Assembly (NCBI RefSeq): GCF_902497875.1
Contig: NZ_CABVHY010000027.1
Span: 34,902 to 98,901 of the forward strand
DNA: 64,000 nt
Origin: Pseudomonas fluorescens
GTDB taxonomy: Bacteria; Pseudomonadota; Gammaproteobacteria; Pseudomonadales; Pseudomonadaceae
Direction: 5' to 3'
Below the pieces are notes generated by a model. That model did no database searches, was not told where the DNA came from, and saw only the letters and a list, made by a program, of their open reading frames with translations. Position 1 is the first letter of the stretch, and each line of letters begins with the position of its first letter. Made by a program: the position numbers and the translations under genes. Positions 41,351 through 50,153 of the stretch are shown piece by piece.

Positions 41351-42577
41351 TTATCGCATGATTGCGCGATGGCCAGGCTTGAAACCATTGGCCCTGGCTA
41401 GCCAAACCACGGACAGACCGAGCAGCGCCAATACCAGCAGTGTCGGGGGAAAAGAGCTCGGCCCCGCATGCTCCAGCAACACGCCACCCGCGATGCCACC
41501 TGCGGCCACTGCCAGGTTGAAGATGGTCACCAGCATCGACTGCGCGACATCGGCGCCATCACCGGCGGTATCGGCAATGGCCGTCTGCAGCAGCGTGGGC
41601 GCGCCGCCGAACGTCAGCCCCCAGAGCGCAACGCTGAGGAGCACAATGTCGGGAGAGCTGCTGGCCATTCCCAACACCAGTGCCGCCATCGCGAAGACCG
41701 CCAGACTAAGCAGCGTCAGCACACGCAACCGACGATCCACCCACATTCCTGTGACCCCGATACCGACGATAGAGGCGACACCAAAGAGCAGAAGCACGAG
41801 GTCTATCCGCTGGCCAAGCCCGACCCAGTCCAGGAATGGCGCGATGTAGGTGTAAAGGATGTTGTGCGCCAGTATCCAGAGGAAAATCACCAACAGTATC
41901 GAGCGCAGGCCGGGGGTCAGAAGAATGCTGCGGATCGGCTGGCGTTGACCTTCAGTTTGTCCCGCGTAGTCAGGCACGCCAAACCGCACCCACACCAACA
42001 GCAGTAACGCGAGGGCCGACATGATCCAGAACACCCCACGCCAATCAAACAGAGTACCCAGCCAAGTGCCCAGGGGCACACCGAGACACAAGGCAACGGG
42101 TTGACCGATACCGACCACCGCCAGGGCTCGCCCCTGCAAATCATCGGGCACCATGCGTCGTGCATAACCGGCCAACAGTCCCCAGATCACGCCTGCCGCC
42201 ATTCCGGCGATGAACCGCGCGACCAGAGTCAGCACATAGTGGGAGGACAAGGCCGTCACGCTGTTGAAGACCAGCAACCCGCCGATCGCCAGCAGGAACA
42301 ACGGCCTCCTGCGCCATTTTCGCGTAGCCGCAACGACTGGGATCGCCGCCAGCACCGAGCCTAAGGCATACAGTGTGATCAACTGCCCCGCCATGGCCTG
42401 TGAAACACCCAGCCCCTGCCCGATCAGAGGCAGCAGGCCGGCTGGCATGGTTTCGGTCATGATGGTGATGAAGCCCGCCAGCGTAAATGCCAACAGCCTC
42501 CACACGGGCAGCCGTTGCGCAGAAGGCGTTTCATCGAGCCCCGTTGCTATCAATCCATTGTCGCCGTGGGTGGTCAT
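41351..42577 (-). CDS. MFS transporter, DHA1-type drug or nucleoside efflux
   Basis: A 408-aa 12-helix DHA1-family efflux carrier. The N-terminus reads AFTLAGFITIMTETMPAGLLPLIGQGLGVSQAMAGQLITLYALGSVLAAIP, and RKWRRRPLFLLAIG is the loop 2-3 motif. RFIAGMAAGVIWGLLAGYARRMVP resembles the AraJ/PbuE/NepI group that exports sugars, purines or drugs. The ATG at 42577 follows AGGGATACC; the extension to 42634 is not supported. A TetR gene sits just upstream on the same strand, and near-identical palindromes precede both genes, so it is very probably repressed by that regulator. Confidence 0.9.
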   Translation of the reverse strand: MTTHGDNGLIATGLDETPSAQRLPVWRLLAFTLAGFITIMTETMPAGLLPLIGQGLGVSQAMAGQLITLYALGSVLAAIPVVAATRKWRRRPLFLLAIGGLLVFNSVTALSSHYVLTLVARFIAGMAAGVIWGLLAGYARRMVPDDLQGRALAVVGIGQPVALCLGVPLGTWLGTLFDWRGVFWIMSALALLLLVWVRFGVPDYAGQTEGQRQPIRSILLTPGLRSILLVIFLWILAHNILYTYIAPFLDWVGLGQRIDLVLLLFGVASIVGIGVTGMWVDRRLRVLTLLSLAVFAMAALVLGMASSSPDIVLLSVALWGLTFGGAPTLLQTAIADTAGDGADVAQSMLVTIFNLAVAAGGIAGGVLLEHAGPSSFPPTLLVLALLGLSVVWLARANGFKPGHRAIMR

Positions 42578-42667
42578 CGTGGTATCCCTGATAAAAAATA
42601 CATGTCCTGTTTCCTGATCGGCTGCCCGAGTCACGGTGGCGCTCTTAAACGGTTTTGAACCTCAGTA

Positions 42668-42685
42668 TTGGAACGATCATTCCAA
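42668..42685. promoter_or_regulatory. TetR operator upstream of the MFS gene
   Basis: TTGGAACGATCATTCCAA is an 18-bp palindrome with one mismatched pair. It matches the core of the operator at 43339-43366 (TGGAATGATCATTCCA) and lies 90 bases upstream of the MFS start. Confidence 0.75.
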
Positions 42686-42748
42686 AACAAGGCAAATAAA
42701 CCCTGGTCGCTGTCAGTCTTTCACTTGAAGCGTGAGAACCCTCCTCGG

Positions 42749-43330
42749 TTACAACGCGTCTATCGCGACCTCGACTACATCCAGCAAGCGTTGCCGACGG
42801 TTATGGTGAGCACTGCCTTTACTCAAGACCCGCAGGCCCTGAATCGTGTTCACGATAAAGCGTGCGAGCGCGCGCGGTTTCTTGTGCGTGGCGATTTCGC
42901 CCTCGGCCTGACCACGGATGAGTGCGCGCTCCAAAGCTTTCTCCAGGCGCAGGAAGTTGCGCGAGACCAACTCGGCAACGGATTCGTCCTGGCCGGCCAG
43001 TTCCAGTGTGGCATTGGCGGCAAGGCAGCCACGTTGCCCGGTATCGCTGAGTTCATCATTGACGATCCTCATCAGCAGTTGCTGGATCAGCCCTTTGACC
43101 GAGCCCGATTCCTGAAGCAGCGCTACGTTCGCGGCAGTCAGATCGTGATAACGACGCAGTGCATGCTCGTACAATCCATGCTTGTTCTCAAAGGCGTTGT
43201 ACAGGCTGCTTCGAGACAATCCGGTACCGTCAACCAGATCCTGTATCGACGTGGCGCTATAACCGAGTTGCCAGAAAACCTGCATGGCTGCGTCGACAAT
43301 CTCGTCTTGCTTGAATTCCTTGGGACGCAT
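42749..43330 (-). CDS. TetR/AcrR family repressor
   Basis: A 193-aa TetR-family regulator. The helix-turn-helix is in QDEIVDAAMQVFWQLGYSATSIQDLVDGTGLSRSSLYNAFENKHGLYEHAL (residues about 5-55). The C-terminal ligand domain resembles the TetR_C_16/AcrR-like group (NFLRLEKALERALIRGQAEGEI, then ALARFIVNTIQGLRVLSKG). It controls itself and the downstream MFS pump, as shown by the shared palindrome. Inducer unknown. Confidence 0.92.
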   Translation of the reverse strand: MRPKEFKQDEIVDAAMQVFWQLGYSATSIQDLVDGTGLSRSSLYNAFENKHGLYEHALRRYHDLTAANVALLQESGSVKGLIQQLLMRIVNDELSDTGQRGCLAANATLELAGQDESVAELVSRNFLRLEKALERALIRGQAEGEIATHKKPRALARFIVNTIQGLRVLSKGSAHHNRRQRLLDVVEVAIDAL

Positions 43331-43338
43331 TGGGCCAG

Positions 43339-43366
43339 CCTTTCTGGAATGATCATTCCAGAAAGG
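43339..43366. promoter_or_regulatory. TetR operator: perfect 28-bp palindrome
   Basis: CCTTTCTGGAATGATCATTC followed by CAGAAAGG is a perfect palindrome of 28 bp centred on GATC, nine bases before the TetR start on the minus strand. The inner 16 bp recur upstream of the MFS gene. This is the likely autoregulatory site. Confidence 0.85.
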
Positions 43367-43598
43367 TACTGACTTCCTTTTCGCTCGTCAAGGATGGCGG
43401 TGCCTCGGCCGAAAGCGGACACCGGAACGGCGCACTTCGATACCTGGGAAAAAAGAGGATGTTATTCTCAGTACGTAACCCGTTGAGGGGTAGTACGCAC
43501 TGCTGGCGAATCGAGCTGGCACGCAAGGATTTGCAGCCCGTCATAGTCGGCAGCTCGCAGGAATCCTGGATGATTATTTTGATAACGAGGAGCGCTGG

Positions 43599-43967
43599 AT
43601 GATTGATTTCAACAACAAGGGTTTCTTCAAGCTGAAACAAAACGATGAGTACGCAGAACGTGTCACTTCCCTTCTGCTGGAGGGAGAGCAGGTCATCGAT
43701 TCCTATAAATCCATGCGTGATGGCGTGGTATTTACCAACAAAAGAATCATCGCGGTAAACGTGCAAGGCATCACCGGAAGCAAAAAGGACTTCACCTCCC
43801 TGCCCTACAAAAATATCGTCGCCTATTCCGTGGAGACGTCTGGAACCTTTGACCTGGACTCCGAACTGGAAATTTATTTTTCGTCGCTGGGCAAAGTAAA
43901 ATTTGAATTTACCGGAAAGACTTCGATGGTAGAAATTTCGAAGCTCATATCCAGCTATCTTCTCTGA
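43599..43967 (+). CDS. PH-like (bPH, YokE-type) domain protein
   Basis: A 122-aa small cytosolic protein with the bacterial pleckstrin-homology fold: LLEGEQVIDSYKSMRDGVVFTNKRIIAVNVQGITGSKKDFTSLPYKNIVAYSVETSGTFDLDSELEIYF, then a terminal helix (SMVEISKLISSYLL). It matches the bPH_1 family, of unknown function. The base composition is noticeably more AT-rich than the neighbours, which suggests transfer. GAGGAG lies 8 bases before the ATG. It stands alone. Confidence 0.88.
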   Translation: MIDFNNKGFFKLKQNDEYAERVTSLLLEGEQVIDSYKSMRDGVVFTNKRIIAVNVQGITGSKKDFTSLPYKNIVAYSVETSGTFDLDSELEIYFSSLGKVKFEFTGKTSMVEISKLISSYLL

Positions 43968-44028
43968 GCCGGGTTCGGACCACCCCGCGCTTCAGGACCG
44001 GCAGTCACCAGCAGGCAGGAGGATTGCC

Positions 44029-44077
44029 CTCTCCCTCACAGGAGAAGGCGGGTGCCAACCTTATGTGTGATGAATTT
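44029..44077 (-). pseudogene. 3'-end remnant of an MFS gene and its terminator
   Basis: The 25 bases TGCCAACCTTATGTGTGATG plus AATTT (44053-44077) are identical to 29064-29088, the last codons (EIHHT and stop) and 3' flank of the MHS-family MFS gene. The preceding CCCTCTCCCTCACAGGAGAAGG is a decayed form of that gene's terminator hairpin. The rest of the gene is absent here, so this is a scar of a lost or recombined MFS copy. Confidence 0.65.
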
Positions 44078-44103
44078 TGTCCCTGCCTCCAGGATCCAGC
44101 GTA

Positions 44104-45864
44104 ATGAAAACACTCACCGCATCCCCATCAGCAGCCGGTGGTAACAGCATGATCGAGGTCACCGAGGTTTCGATTGCTGAACTGCGTGCTGCGCTCGAAT
44201 CAGGCCGAACAACGGCGGTTGAGCTGGTCCAGGCCTATCTCGCCAGGATCGATGCCTATGACGGACCCGACACGCCCACTGCCCTCAACGCGGTGGTGGT
44301 TCGAAACCCCGATGCACTCAAGGAGGCGCAGGCGTCCGATGTCCGTCGGGCCAAGGGCCAGACGCTGGGTCCGCTCGACGGCATCCCCTATACGGCCAAG
44401 GACAGTTATCTGGTGAAGGGGCTTACCGCAGCCTCTGGAAGTCCGGCATTCGCCAACCTGATTGCGTATCGCGATGCGTTCACCATCGAACGGCTTCGCG
44501 CCGCTGGAGCGATCTGCCTGGGCAAGACCAATATGCCGCCCATGGCGAACGGTGGCATGCAACGCGGCGTGTATGGCCGCGCAGAAAGCCCGTACAACGC
44601 TGACTACCTCACTGCCCCCTTCGCCTCGGGCTCATCGAACGGCGCAGGTACTGCAACCGCAGCCAGCTTCGCGGCATTCGGCCTCGCTGAAGAAACCTGG
44701 TCGAGCGGACGCGGGCCTGCGTCGAACAATGGCCTGTGTGCCTATACGCCTTCGCGCGGGGTGATCTCGGTGCGTGGCAACTGGCCGTTGACGCCGACCA
44801 TGGACGTTGTCGTGCCGTTTGCCAGAACGATGGCGGACCTGCTCGAGGTGCTTGATGTGGTGGTGGCGGAGGATCCCGACACACGGGGCGATCTGTGGCG
44901 GATGCAACCCTGGGTGCCCATCCCGAGTGTCGCCTCGGTGCGCCCCGCCGCCTATGGGTCGCTTGCCGCGAACACCGATGCGCTCGCTGGAAAGCGCTTC
45001 GGCGTTCCCCGTATGTACATCAACGCGGATCCCGCAGCGGGTACGAGCGACGCGCCGGGTATTGGTGGGCCGACGGGGCAGCGAATCAACACCCGCTCTT
45101 CGGTGATCGAACTCTGGGAAAAGGCTCGCCAGGCACTCGAAGCCGCGGGTGCCGAAGTGCTCGAAGTGGATTTCCCGATGGTATCCAATTGCGAGGGTGA
45201 TCGCCCTGGAGCGCCGACGGTGTTCACCCGGGGCCTGGTGTCCAAGGAATTCCTTCATCATGAGTTGTGGGATCTGACGGCCTGGGCGTTCGATGATTTT
45301 CTTCGGGCCAACGGCGATCCAGAACTGAACCGTCTGATCGATGTCGACGGACCGCTGATTTTCCCCCACGACCCGGGGACTCTGCCCAACCGGGAGGGAG
45401 ACCTTGTCGCTGGCATGGACGAGTACGTGCGGATGGCCGAGCGCGGCATTACACCCTGGGACAAGATCGCCACGGTTCCGGACGGACTACGGGGGCTTGA
45501 AAAGACCCGTCGAATCGATCTTGAGGACTGGATGGATCGGCTCGGGCTCGATGCGGTGATATTCCCGACGGTAGCCGACGTTGCGCCGGCGAATGCCGAT
45601 GTCGATCCGAAGTCCGCGGATATCGCGTGGAGTAATGGTATCTGGGTTGCCAATGGCAATCTCGCCATCCGGCACCTGGGTGTTCCCACGGTCACTGTGC
45701 CGATGGGCATAATGCCGGACATCGGCATGCCCGTCGGGCTGACATTCGCGGGTCGTGCCTATGACGATTCGACGCTGCTGCGCTTGGCGTCGGCGTTTGA
45801 GTCGATCGGGACGAAGCGCTTGATCCCCCCTCGAACCCCACCATTGCCAGGCGGCAAAAAATAG
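44104..45864 (+). CDS. Amidase signature family enzyme
   Basis: A 586-aa amidase. The Ser-cisSer-Lys triad can be placed at Lys99 (PYTAKDSYL), Ser178 in the ASGSSNGAGTA loop and the nucleophile Ser201 in AEETWSSGRGPAS. The nucleophile loop departs from the common GTDTGGSIR, but the serine is kept. It is longer than the typical 450-500 aa because of insertions around residues 290-345. No signal peptide. It probably hydrolyses a small or aryl amide. Start is the ATG at 44104; MIEVTEV at 44149 is an alternative. Convergent with a GlxA-type regulator. Confidence 0.88.
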   Translation: MKTLTASPSAAGGNSMIEVTEVSIAELRAALESGRTTAVELVQAYLARIDAYDGPDTPTALNAVVVRNPDALKEAQASDVRRAKGQTLGPLDGIPYTAKDSYLVKGLTAASGSPAFANLIAYRDAFTIERLRAAGAICLGKTNMPPMANGGMQRGVYGRAESPYNADYLTAPFASGSSNGAGTATAASFAAFGLAEETWSSGRGPASNNGLCAYTPSRGVISVRGNWPLTPTMDVVVPFARTMADLLEVLDVVVAEDPDTRGDLWRMQPWVPIPSVASVRPAAYGSLAANTDALAGKRFGVPRMYINADPAAGTSDAPGIGGPTGQRINTRSSVIELWEKARQALEAAGAEVLEVDFPMVSNCEGDRPGAPTVFTRGLVSKEFLHHELWDLTAWAFDDFLRANGDPELNRLIDVDGPLIFPHDPGTLPNREGDLVAGMDEYVRMAERGITPWDKIATVPDGLRGLEKTRRIDLEDWMDRLGLDAVIFPTVADVAPANADVDPKSADIAWSNGIWVANGNLAIRHLGVPTVTVPMGIMPDIGMPVGLTFAGRAYDDSTLLRLASAFESIGTKRLIPPRTPPLPGGKK

Positions 45865-45975
45865 GAATGGCGGGATTGGGGCAGTACACGCTCCAATCCC
45901 GACCACCTCCAGCAAGCCAGAGCAATCTGCCCTGCTCAAAACCATCGCAAGGGTGCGCGGACTCAAAAATGGCTT

Positions 45976-46959
45976 TTACTTGACGAGTCGCGTTTCCTTG
46001 GAAGGTCTGTAGCCGAAATACGAGCTATAGCACTTGCTGAAATGACTGGGCGAAACAAAACCACAGGCCACCAGCACGTCCACTTGGGATAGCTCTGTGT
46101 GCTGCAGGAGTCGACGTGCCTCGGTGATTCGCAGCTCCATGTAATACCGTTGCGGCGTCGTGCCCAGTTGCTCCTTGAACAAGCGCTCGAGTTGTCGCCG
46201 TGAACGGCCGGCGTAGACCGCCAGCTGCTCCAGCTCCAGCGGTTCTTCGAGGTTGGCATCCATCAGCTTGACCACCTCGCGCAAGGGCGCGCTCACACAG
46301 ATATTCTCAGCCGGTTTGATGCGCCGGTAGCGAGACTCTTCGAACGCCAGAATGTCCTCGATACCCTCGACCAGGGCTTTATCGTGCAGCCCTTTGATCC
46401 AGTCCAGGGCCATATGGAATGCCCCAGAGGGACTGGACGCCGTGAGCCGGTCTCGATCGATGACATAGGGCTCACTGGTGACATGCGTCGCCTTGGAGAT
46501 TTCCGCGAGCGCGGGACGATGTTCGGGGTGAATGGCGCAACGATATCCATCGAGCAAGCCTGCGCTGCCCAGGAACCATGCGCCATTCCACAACCCGGCG
46601 AGACTGACACCCAGGTCTGCCGCCGCTCGCAACAGGCTGATGAGCTCATCGGTTGCCTTGAGTTCTGTCCTGTAGCCGCCGCAAATGACCAGCAGGTCCA
46701 GGTTGTGAATGGCTGAAGAATCGATACGTGCGTCTGGACGAATGACCAGGCCCAGATCGCTGACGACCTCCCCGTCATTCAGGCCGAACGTTCGGGACGA
46801 GAACAACCCGGGTCGTAGAAGATTCGCGGTGACAATCGTATCCAGTGCCTGGGTAAACGCAGGCAGCGAGAAATGCTCGAGCAGCAAGAAGCCTGTCCGA
46901 GTCATTTGAGCGGGCTGCCCAGGGTTTTCATTCAGATAGCGAAGGTTTTTCCCCTTCAT
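45976..46959 (-). CDS. GlxA family transcriptional regulator (DJ-1/PfpI + AraC)
   Basis: A 327-aa regulator combining an N-terminal DJ-1/PfpI-like amidotransferase domain (GFLLLEHFSLPAFTQALDTIVTANLL, LDLLVICGGYRTELKATDELISLL, and SLAGLWNGAWFLGSAGLLDG in place of the nucleophile elbow, with no cysteine) and a C-terminal AraC double helix-turn-helix (LEQLAVYAGRSRRQLERLFKEQLGTTPQRYYMELR, then VDVLVACGFVSPSHFSKCYSSYFGYRP). Related regulators control choline, carnitine and hydroxyproline catabolism. Its upstream neighbour is a proline-racemase remnant, which suggests an ancestral proline or hydroxyproline locus. ATG at 46959 after GCGGAGG. Confidence 0.87.
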   Translation of the reverse strand: MKGKNLRYLNENPGQPAQMTRTGFLLLEHFSLPAFTQALDTIVTANLLRPGLFSSRTFGLNDGEVVSDLGLVIRPDARIDSSAIHNLDLLVICGGYRTELKATDELISLLRAAADLGVSLAGLWNGAWFLGSAGLLDGYRCAIHPEHRPALAEISKATHVTSEPYVIDRDRLTASSPSGAFHMALDWIKGLHDKALVEGIEDILAFEESRYRRIKPAENICVSAPLREVVKLMDANLEEPLELEQLAVYAGRSRRQLERLFKEQLGTTPQRYYMELRITEARRLLQHTELSQVDVLVACGFVSPSHFSKCYSSYFGYRPSKETRLVK

Positions 46960-47001
46960 GCCTCCGCTGAATTGACGTCGTTCGATCAATGTTTGACCCA
47001 C

Positions 47002-47528
47002 TCGGTTACGTTAACCAACCTGTCGCTTGACGCGCTGATAAGGCGTAATGCTAACCGCAGAAGCGCAAAAAGCCCTAGCACCATTATGCGACTGATCAGG
47101 CAAGCTGGAAGCCGTGACGTAGCGGGTCTTTGTCATCGACAAAAATGGTGTTGTGTCCGGTGATCTGCGCCCAGCCACCGATGCTGGGCCGGCGATTGCC
47201 ACCGATATCAGAACCGCGACCGAGACCAGTCCACCTCCACGACGCGCGACGTCGGGGCGACCATATCCGGCAAAGCAGGAAATGTCGCCAACTATTCCGG
47301 TCACCGCTCGTCGAGCAGGATGCTCAAACAGGTCGTGCACAATGGCGCAGTTGTACAGTGACTGAGCCAGGACCTCGACAGAGCCACTGAGCTAAAGGCT
47401 CTGCATCAGTTATTTATACTCAAATGCCAGCTTAATAATATTTTACCGATCCAAGGGCGATCCCTAGTCTTGACCCCAAGAAATGGCAGGCCACAACCGA
47501 CCTGAATCCAACTTCGAAGGGTATAGAG
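47002..47528. other. Decayed region upstream of the monooxygenase
   Basis: It holds the proline racemase remnant listed separately. The sequence at 47400-47480 is AT-rich and is the probable promoter of the monooxygenase operon. Nothing else recognised. Confidence 0.4.
47104..47200 (-). pseudogene. Proline racemase family, C-terminal remnant
   Basis: On the minus strand the frame reads SIGGWAQITGHNTIFVDDKD then PLRHGFQLA and a stop. This is the C-terminal end of the proline racemase / 4-hydroxyproline epimerase / 3-hydroxyproline dehydratase family (G-x-A-x-I/V-T-G-x-N-T-I-F-x-D). No upstream catalytic motifs (the active-site Cys regions) occur in the flanking 200 bases, so the gene is deleted except for its last 30-40 codons. 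Confidence 0.7.
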
Positions 47529-48839
47529 ATGACCACTGAAAAAATAAAAACAGATACGCTGATTGTGGGTGCCGGTCAGGCTGGCGTGGCCATGAGTGAG
47601 CACCTGAGCAAACTCGGCGTGCCGCACCTGGTGCTGGAGCGCAATCGTATCGCCGAACGCTGGCGCACCGGCCGCTGGGATTCGCTGGTGGCCAATGGTC
47701 CGGCCTGGCACGATCGTTTTCCGGGGCTTGAGTTCGACGATGTCAGCCCTGACGGCTTCGCCCCGAAAGAGCGGGTAGCCGACTATTTCGAAGCCTATGC
47801 CAAGAAGTTCAACGCGCCGATCCGCACCGGCGTAGACGTGAAGAAGGTCGAGCGCAATGTCGGTCGGCCTGGCTTCACGATTGAAACCTCTGAGGGGGTG
47901 ATCGAGGCCAACCGCGTGGTGGCCGCCACCGGGCCTTTCCAGCGTCCGGTTATCCCGCCGATTGCACCGAAAGACCAGCAATTCCTGCAAATCCATTCCG
48001 CCGAATACCGCAATCCACAGCAACTGCCCGAAGGTGCCGTTCTCGTCGTCGGCGCTGGGTCGTCGGGGGTGCAGATCGCCGATGAATTGCAGCGTGCCGG
48101 CAAGACAGTTTACCTCTCCGTCGGCGCGCACGATCGCCCTCCTCGCGCCTATCGCAACCGAGATTTCTGCTGGTGGCTGGGGGTGCTCGGCGAATGGGAT
48201 CAGGCAGCCATGAAACCTGGTCGGGAACACGTGACAATCGCTGTGAGCGGTGCCCATGGCGGCCGCACGGTGGACTTCCGCGGGCTGGCCCATCGCGGCA
48301 TGACGCTGGTGGGTCTGACGCAATCGTTCAATGGCGCGGTGGCAACCTTCCAGCCGAATCTGGCCGACAACCTGGCGCGCGGCGATGAGAACTATCTGGC
48401 GCTGCTCGATGCCGCTGATGCCTACATCGAGCGCAACGGTCTGGACCTGCCGCAAGAGCCTGAAGCGCGCATTACCTTCCCGGATCCTGAGTGCGTGACC
48501 AAGCCGATTCTGCAGCTCGACCTGGCCGAGGCCGGGGTAACCTCGATCATCTGGGCCACCGGTTTTGCCACCGATTACAGCTGGCTGAAGGTCGACGCCT
48601 TCGACGACAACGGTAAGCCACAGCATCAGCGCGGTGTGTCGAGCGAGCCTGGCGTGTATTTCCTGGGCCTGCCGTGGCAGTCGCGTCGTGGCTCTTCGTT
48701 CATCTGGGGCGTTTGGCACGACGCCAAGTATGTGGCTGACCACATCGCCATCCAGCGTTCATACCTCGACTACCGGGATGCCCTGCAGCGTGAGGCTGAG
48801 ACCGTCCCGGTCGCCCATAAAACGACCGTCAGCGCTTGA
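47529..48839 (+). CDS. Flavin-containing monooxygenase-type NAD(P)/FAD oxidoreductase
   Basis: A 436-aa flavoprotein. The FAD-binding GxGxxG is in LIVGAGQAGVAMSEHLSKLG, followed by RWRTGRWDSLVANGPAWHDRFPG. The second Rossmann motif for NADPH is VLVVGAGSSGVQIADEL. The ATG motif is IIWATGFATDYSWLKVD. The pattern resembles CzcO/YUCCA-type monooxygenases. Substrate unknown. The ATG has AGGGTATAGAG upstream. First gene of a probable operon with RidA, DUF1028 and M20 genes; the intervals are 55 bases, then a REPIN, then a 4-base overlap. Confidence 0.9.
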   Translation: MTTEKIKTDTLIVGAGQAGVAMSEHLSKLGVPHLVLERNRIAERWRTGRWDSLVANGPAWHDRFPGLEFDDVSPDGFAPKERVADYFEAYAKKFNAPIRTGVDVKKVERNVGRPGFTIETSEGVIEANRVVAATGPFQRPVIPPIAPKDQQFLQIHSAEYRNPQQLPEGAVLVVGAGSSGVQIADELQRAGKTVYLSVGAHDRPPRAYRNRDFCWWLGVLGEWDQAAMKPGREHVTIAVSGAHGGRTVDFRGLAHRGMTLVGLTQSFNGAVATFQPNLADNLARGDENYLALLDAADAYIERNGLDLPQEPEARITFPDPECVTKPILQLDLAEAGVTSIIWATGFATDYSWLKVDAFDDNGKPQHQRGVSSEPGVYFLGLPWQSRRGSSFIWGVWHDAKYVADHIAIQRSYLDYRDALQREAETVPVAHKTTVSA

Positions 48840-48894
48840 TATCCGCGCCAGCGCTTGAACAGCGCCGGGCCGAATTTTTCTTTAGGAGCTTCAA

Positions 48895-49311
48895 ATGTCC
48901 ACGCCAACCCATACCCGCATTCGCATGTTCAACACCAAGGAAACCTACCCCAACCAGAGCCTGGACAACGACCTGTGCCAGGCGGTCCGTGCCGGCAACA
49001 CCGTGTATGTTCGCGGTCAGGTCGGTACCGATTTCGACGGCAACCTGGTGGGCCTCGGTGACGCTCGCGCGCAAACCGAGCAAGCCATGCGCAACGTCAA
49101 ACAGTTACTGGAGGAAGCCGGCAGCGACCTCAGCCACATCGTTAAGACCACCACCTACCTGATCGACCCGCGTTACCGCGAGCCGGTCTATCAGGAAGTC
49201 GGCAAGTGGCTCAAAGGGGTCTTTCCGATCTCGACCGGTCTGGTGGTTTCGGCATTGGGGCAGCCGCAGTGGTTGATGGAGATTGATGTGATTGCGGTGA
49301 TTCCTGAGTAA
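48895..49311 (+). CDS. RidA family protein
   Basis: A 138-aa RidA-family protein, longer and divergent from the one at 35846. NQSLDNDLCQAVRAGNTVYVRGQVGTDFDGNLVGLGDARAQTEQAMRNVKQLLEEAGSDLSHIVKTTTYLIDPRYREPVY is the typical core. The C-terminus keeps PISTGLVVSALGQPQWLMEIDVIAVIPE, but the usual substrate arginine of RidA is replaced in STGLVV, so it may not be a generic 2-aminoacrylate deaminase. Operon partners suggest a pathway-specific imine or carbamate hydrolase, like RutC. RBS AGGAGC before the ATG. Confidence 0.9.
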   Translation: MSTPTHTRIRMFNTKETYPNQSLDNDLCQAVRAGNTVYVRGQVGTDFDGNLVGLGDARAQTEQAMRNVKQLLEEAGSDLSHIVKTTTYLIDPRYREPVYQEVGKWLKGVFPISTGLVVSALGQPQWLMEIDVIAVIPE

Positions 49312-49333
49312 GCAGGTAGACCGAGTCGCCCCA

Positions 49334-49425
49334 ATCGCGAGCAAGCTCGCTCCCACAGTAGATCTTCAGTGGGCAGAGATTTGTGTACGACAGTGATCAA
49401 GTGTGGGAGCGAGCTTGCTCGCGAT
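49334..49425. repeat. REPIN (GAGCGAGCTTGCTCGCGAT type)
   Basis: ATCGCGAGCAAGCTCGCTCC plus CACA at 49334-49357 and its exact complement at 49402-49425 form a 24-bp-arm inverted repeat with a 44-base loop. It lies within the catabolic operon between the RidA and DUF1028 genes and may process or stabilise the upstream message. Confidence 0.9.
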
Positions 49426-49475
49426 GGCGCCAGCACAGACAACCCTTTCGCCAAGGCTAAACAAGGAGCAAAACC

Positions 49476-50153
49476 ATGACCTTTTCCATCGCCGCACGTT
49501 GCCCCGAAACCGGTCAGTTCGGCATTGCGATCAGTTCCTCAAGCATCGCCGTCGGCGCACGCTGCCCCTGGTTGCTTCCCGGTGTCGGCGCCGTATCGAC
49601 CCAAAACATCACCCTGCCGTCACTCGGCCCGGAAGTCCTCGCCCTCATGGAACAAGGCCTCGCGCCAGCCGAGGCCCTGGACAAAGTCTTGACCCGCAAC
49701 GGCTACAGCCAATATCGACAAATCACCGCGATTGACCACCTCGGCCGCACCGCACACTTCAGCGGCTCGGAAACCTTGGGCAGCCACAACGCCGTGTCAG
49801 GCGAACAATGCGTGGCCGCCGGCAACATGCTGGCGGATCGTTCGGTGATCGAGGCCATGGTCAGGGCGTTCGAGAACGGTGAGGGCCAACTGACCGATCG
49901 CTTGCTCACGGCGATGAAAGCGGCGGTGGTGGCGGGCGGCGAAGCCGGGCCGGTGCATTCGGCTGCCGTGGTGGTGGTCGGCGAGCTGACCTGGCCGATC
50001 ATCAACCTGCGGGTCGATTGGGCGGATGAGGATCCGATCGGCCAGCTTGAGAACATCTGGGACGCCTATCGCCCGCAGGTTCAGGACTACATCGACCGCG
50101 CCCTGGCCCCGGACAAATCGCCTGGCTACGGTGTCGCCGGAGACGACCGATGA
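49476..50153 (+). CDS. DUF1028 family protein (Ntn-hydrolase-like)
   Basis: A 225-aa protein of the DUF1028 family, which has an Ntn-hydrolase-like fold. TFSIAARCPETGQFGIAISSSSIAVGARCPW, QNITLPSLGPEVLALMEQGLAPAEAL and the EQCVAAGNMLADRSVIEAM block are all typical. It would be expected to act on an amide or to have lost catalysis. In this block it sits between a RidA and an M20 peptidase, an arrangement that recurs in catabolic clusters for cyclic amides. It overlaps the next ORF by four bases (ATGA). RBS AAGGAGC. Confidence 0.9.
   Translation: MTFSIAARCPETGQFGIAISSSSIAVGARCPWLLPGVGAVSTQNITLPSLGPEVLALMEQGLAPAEALDKVLTRNGYSQYRQITAIDHLGRTAHFSGSETLGSHNAVSGEQCVAAGNMLADRSVIEAMVRAFENGEGQLTDRLLTAMKAAVVAGGEAGPVHSAAVVVVGELTWPIINLRVDWADEDPIGQLENIWDAYRPQVQDYIDRALAPDKSPGYGVAGDDR

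Noticed and set aside
47406..48743. 445-aa minus-strand open frame
   Set aside because: Antisense shadow of the flavin monooxygenase; the plus frame has clear FAD and NADPH motifs.
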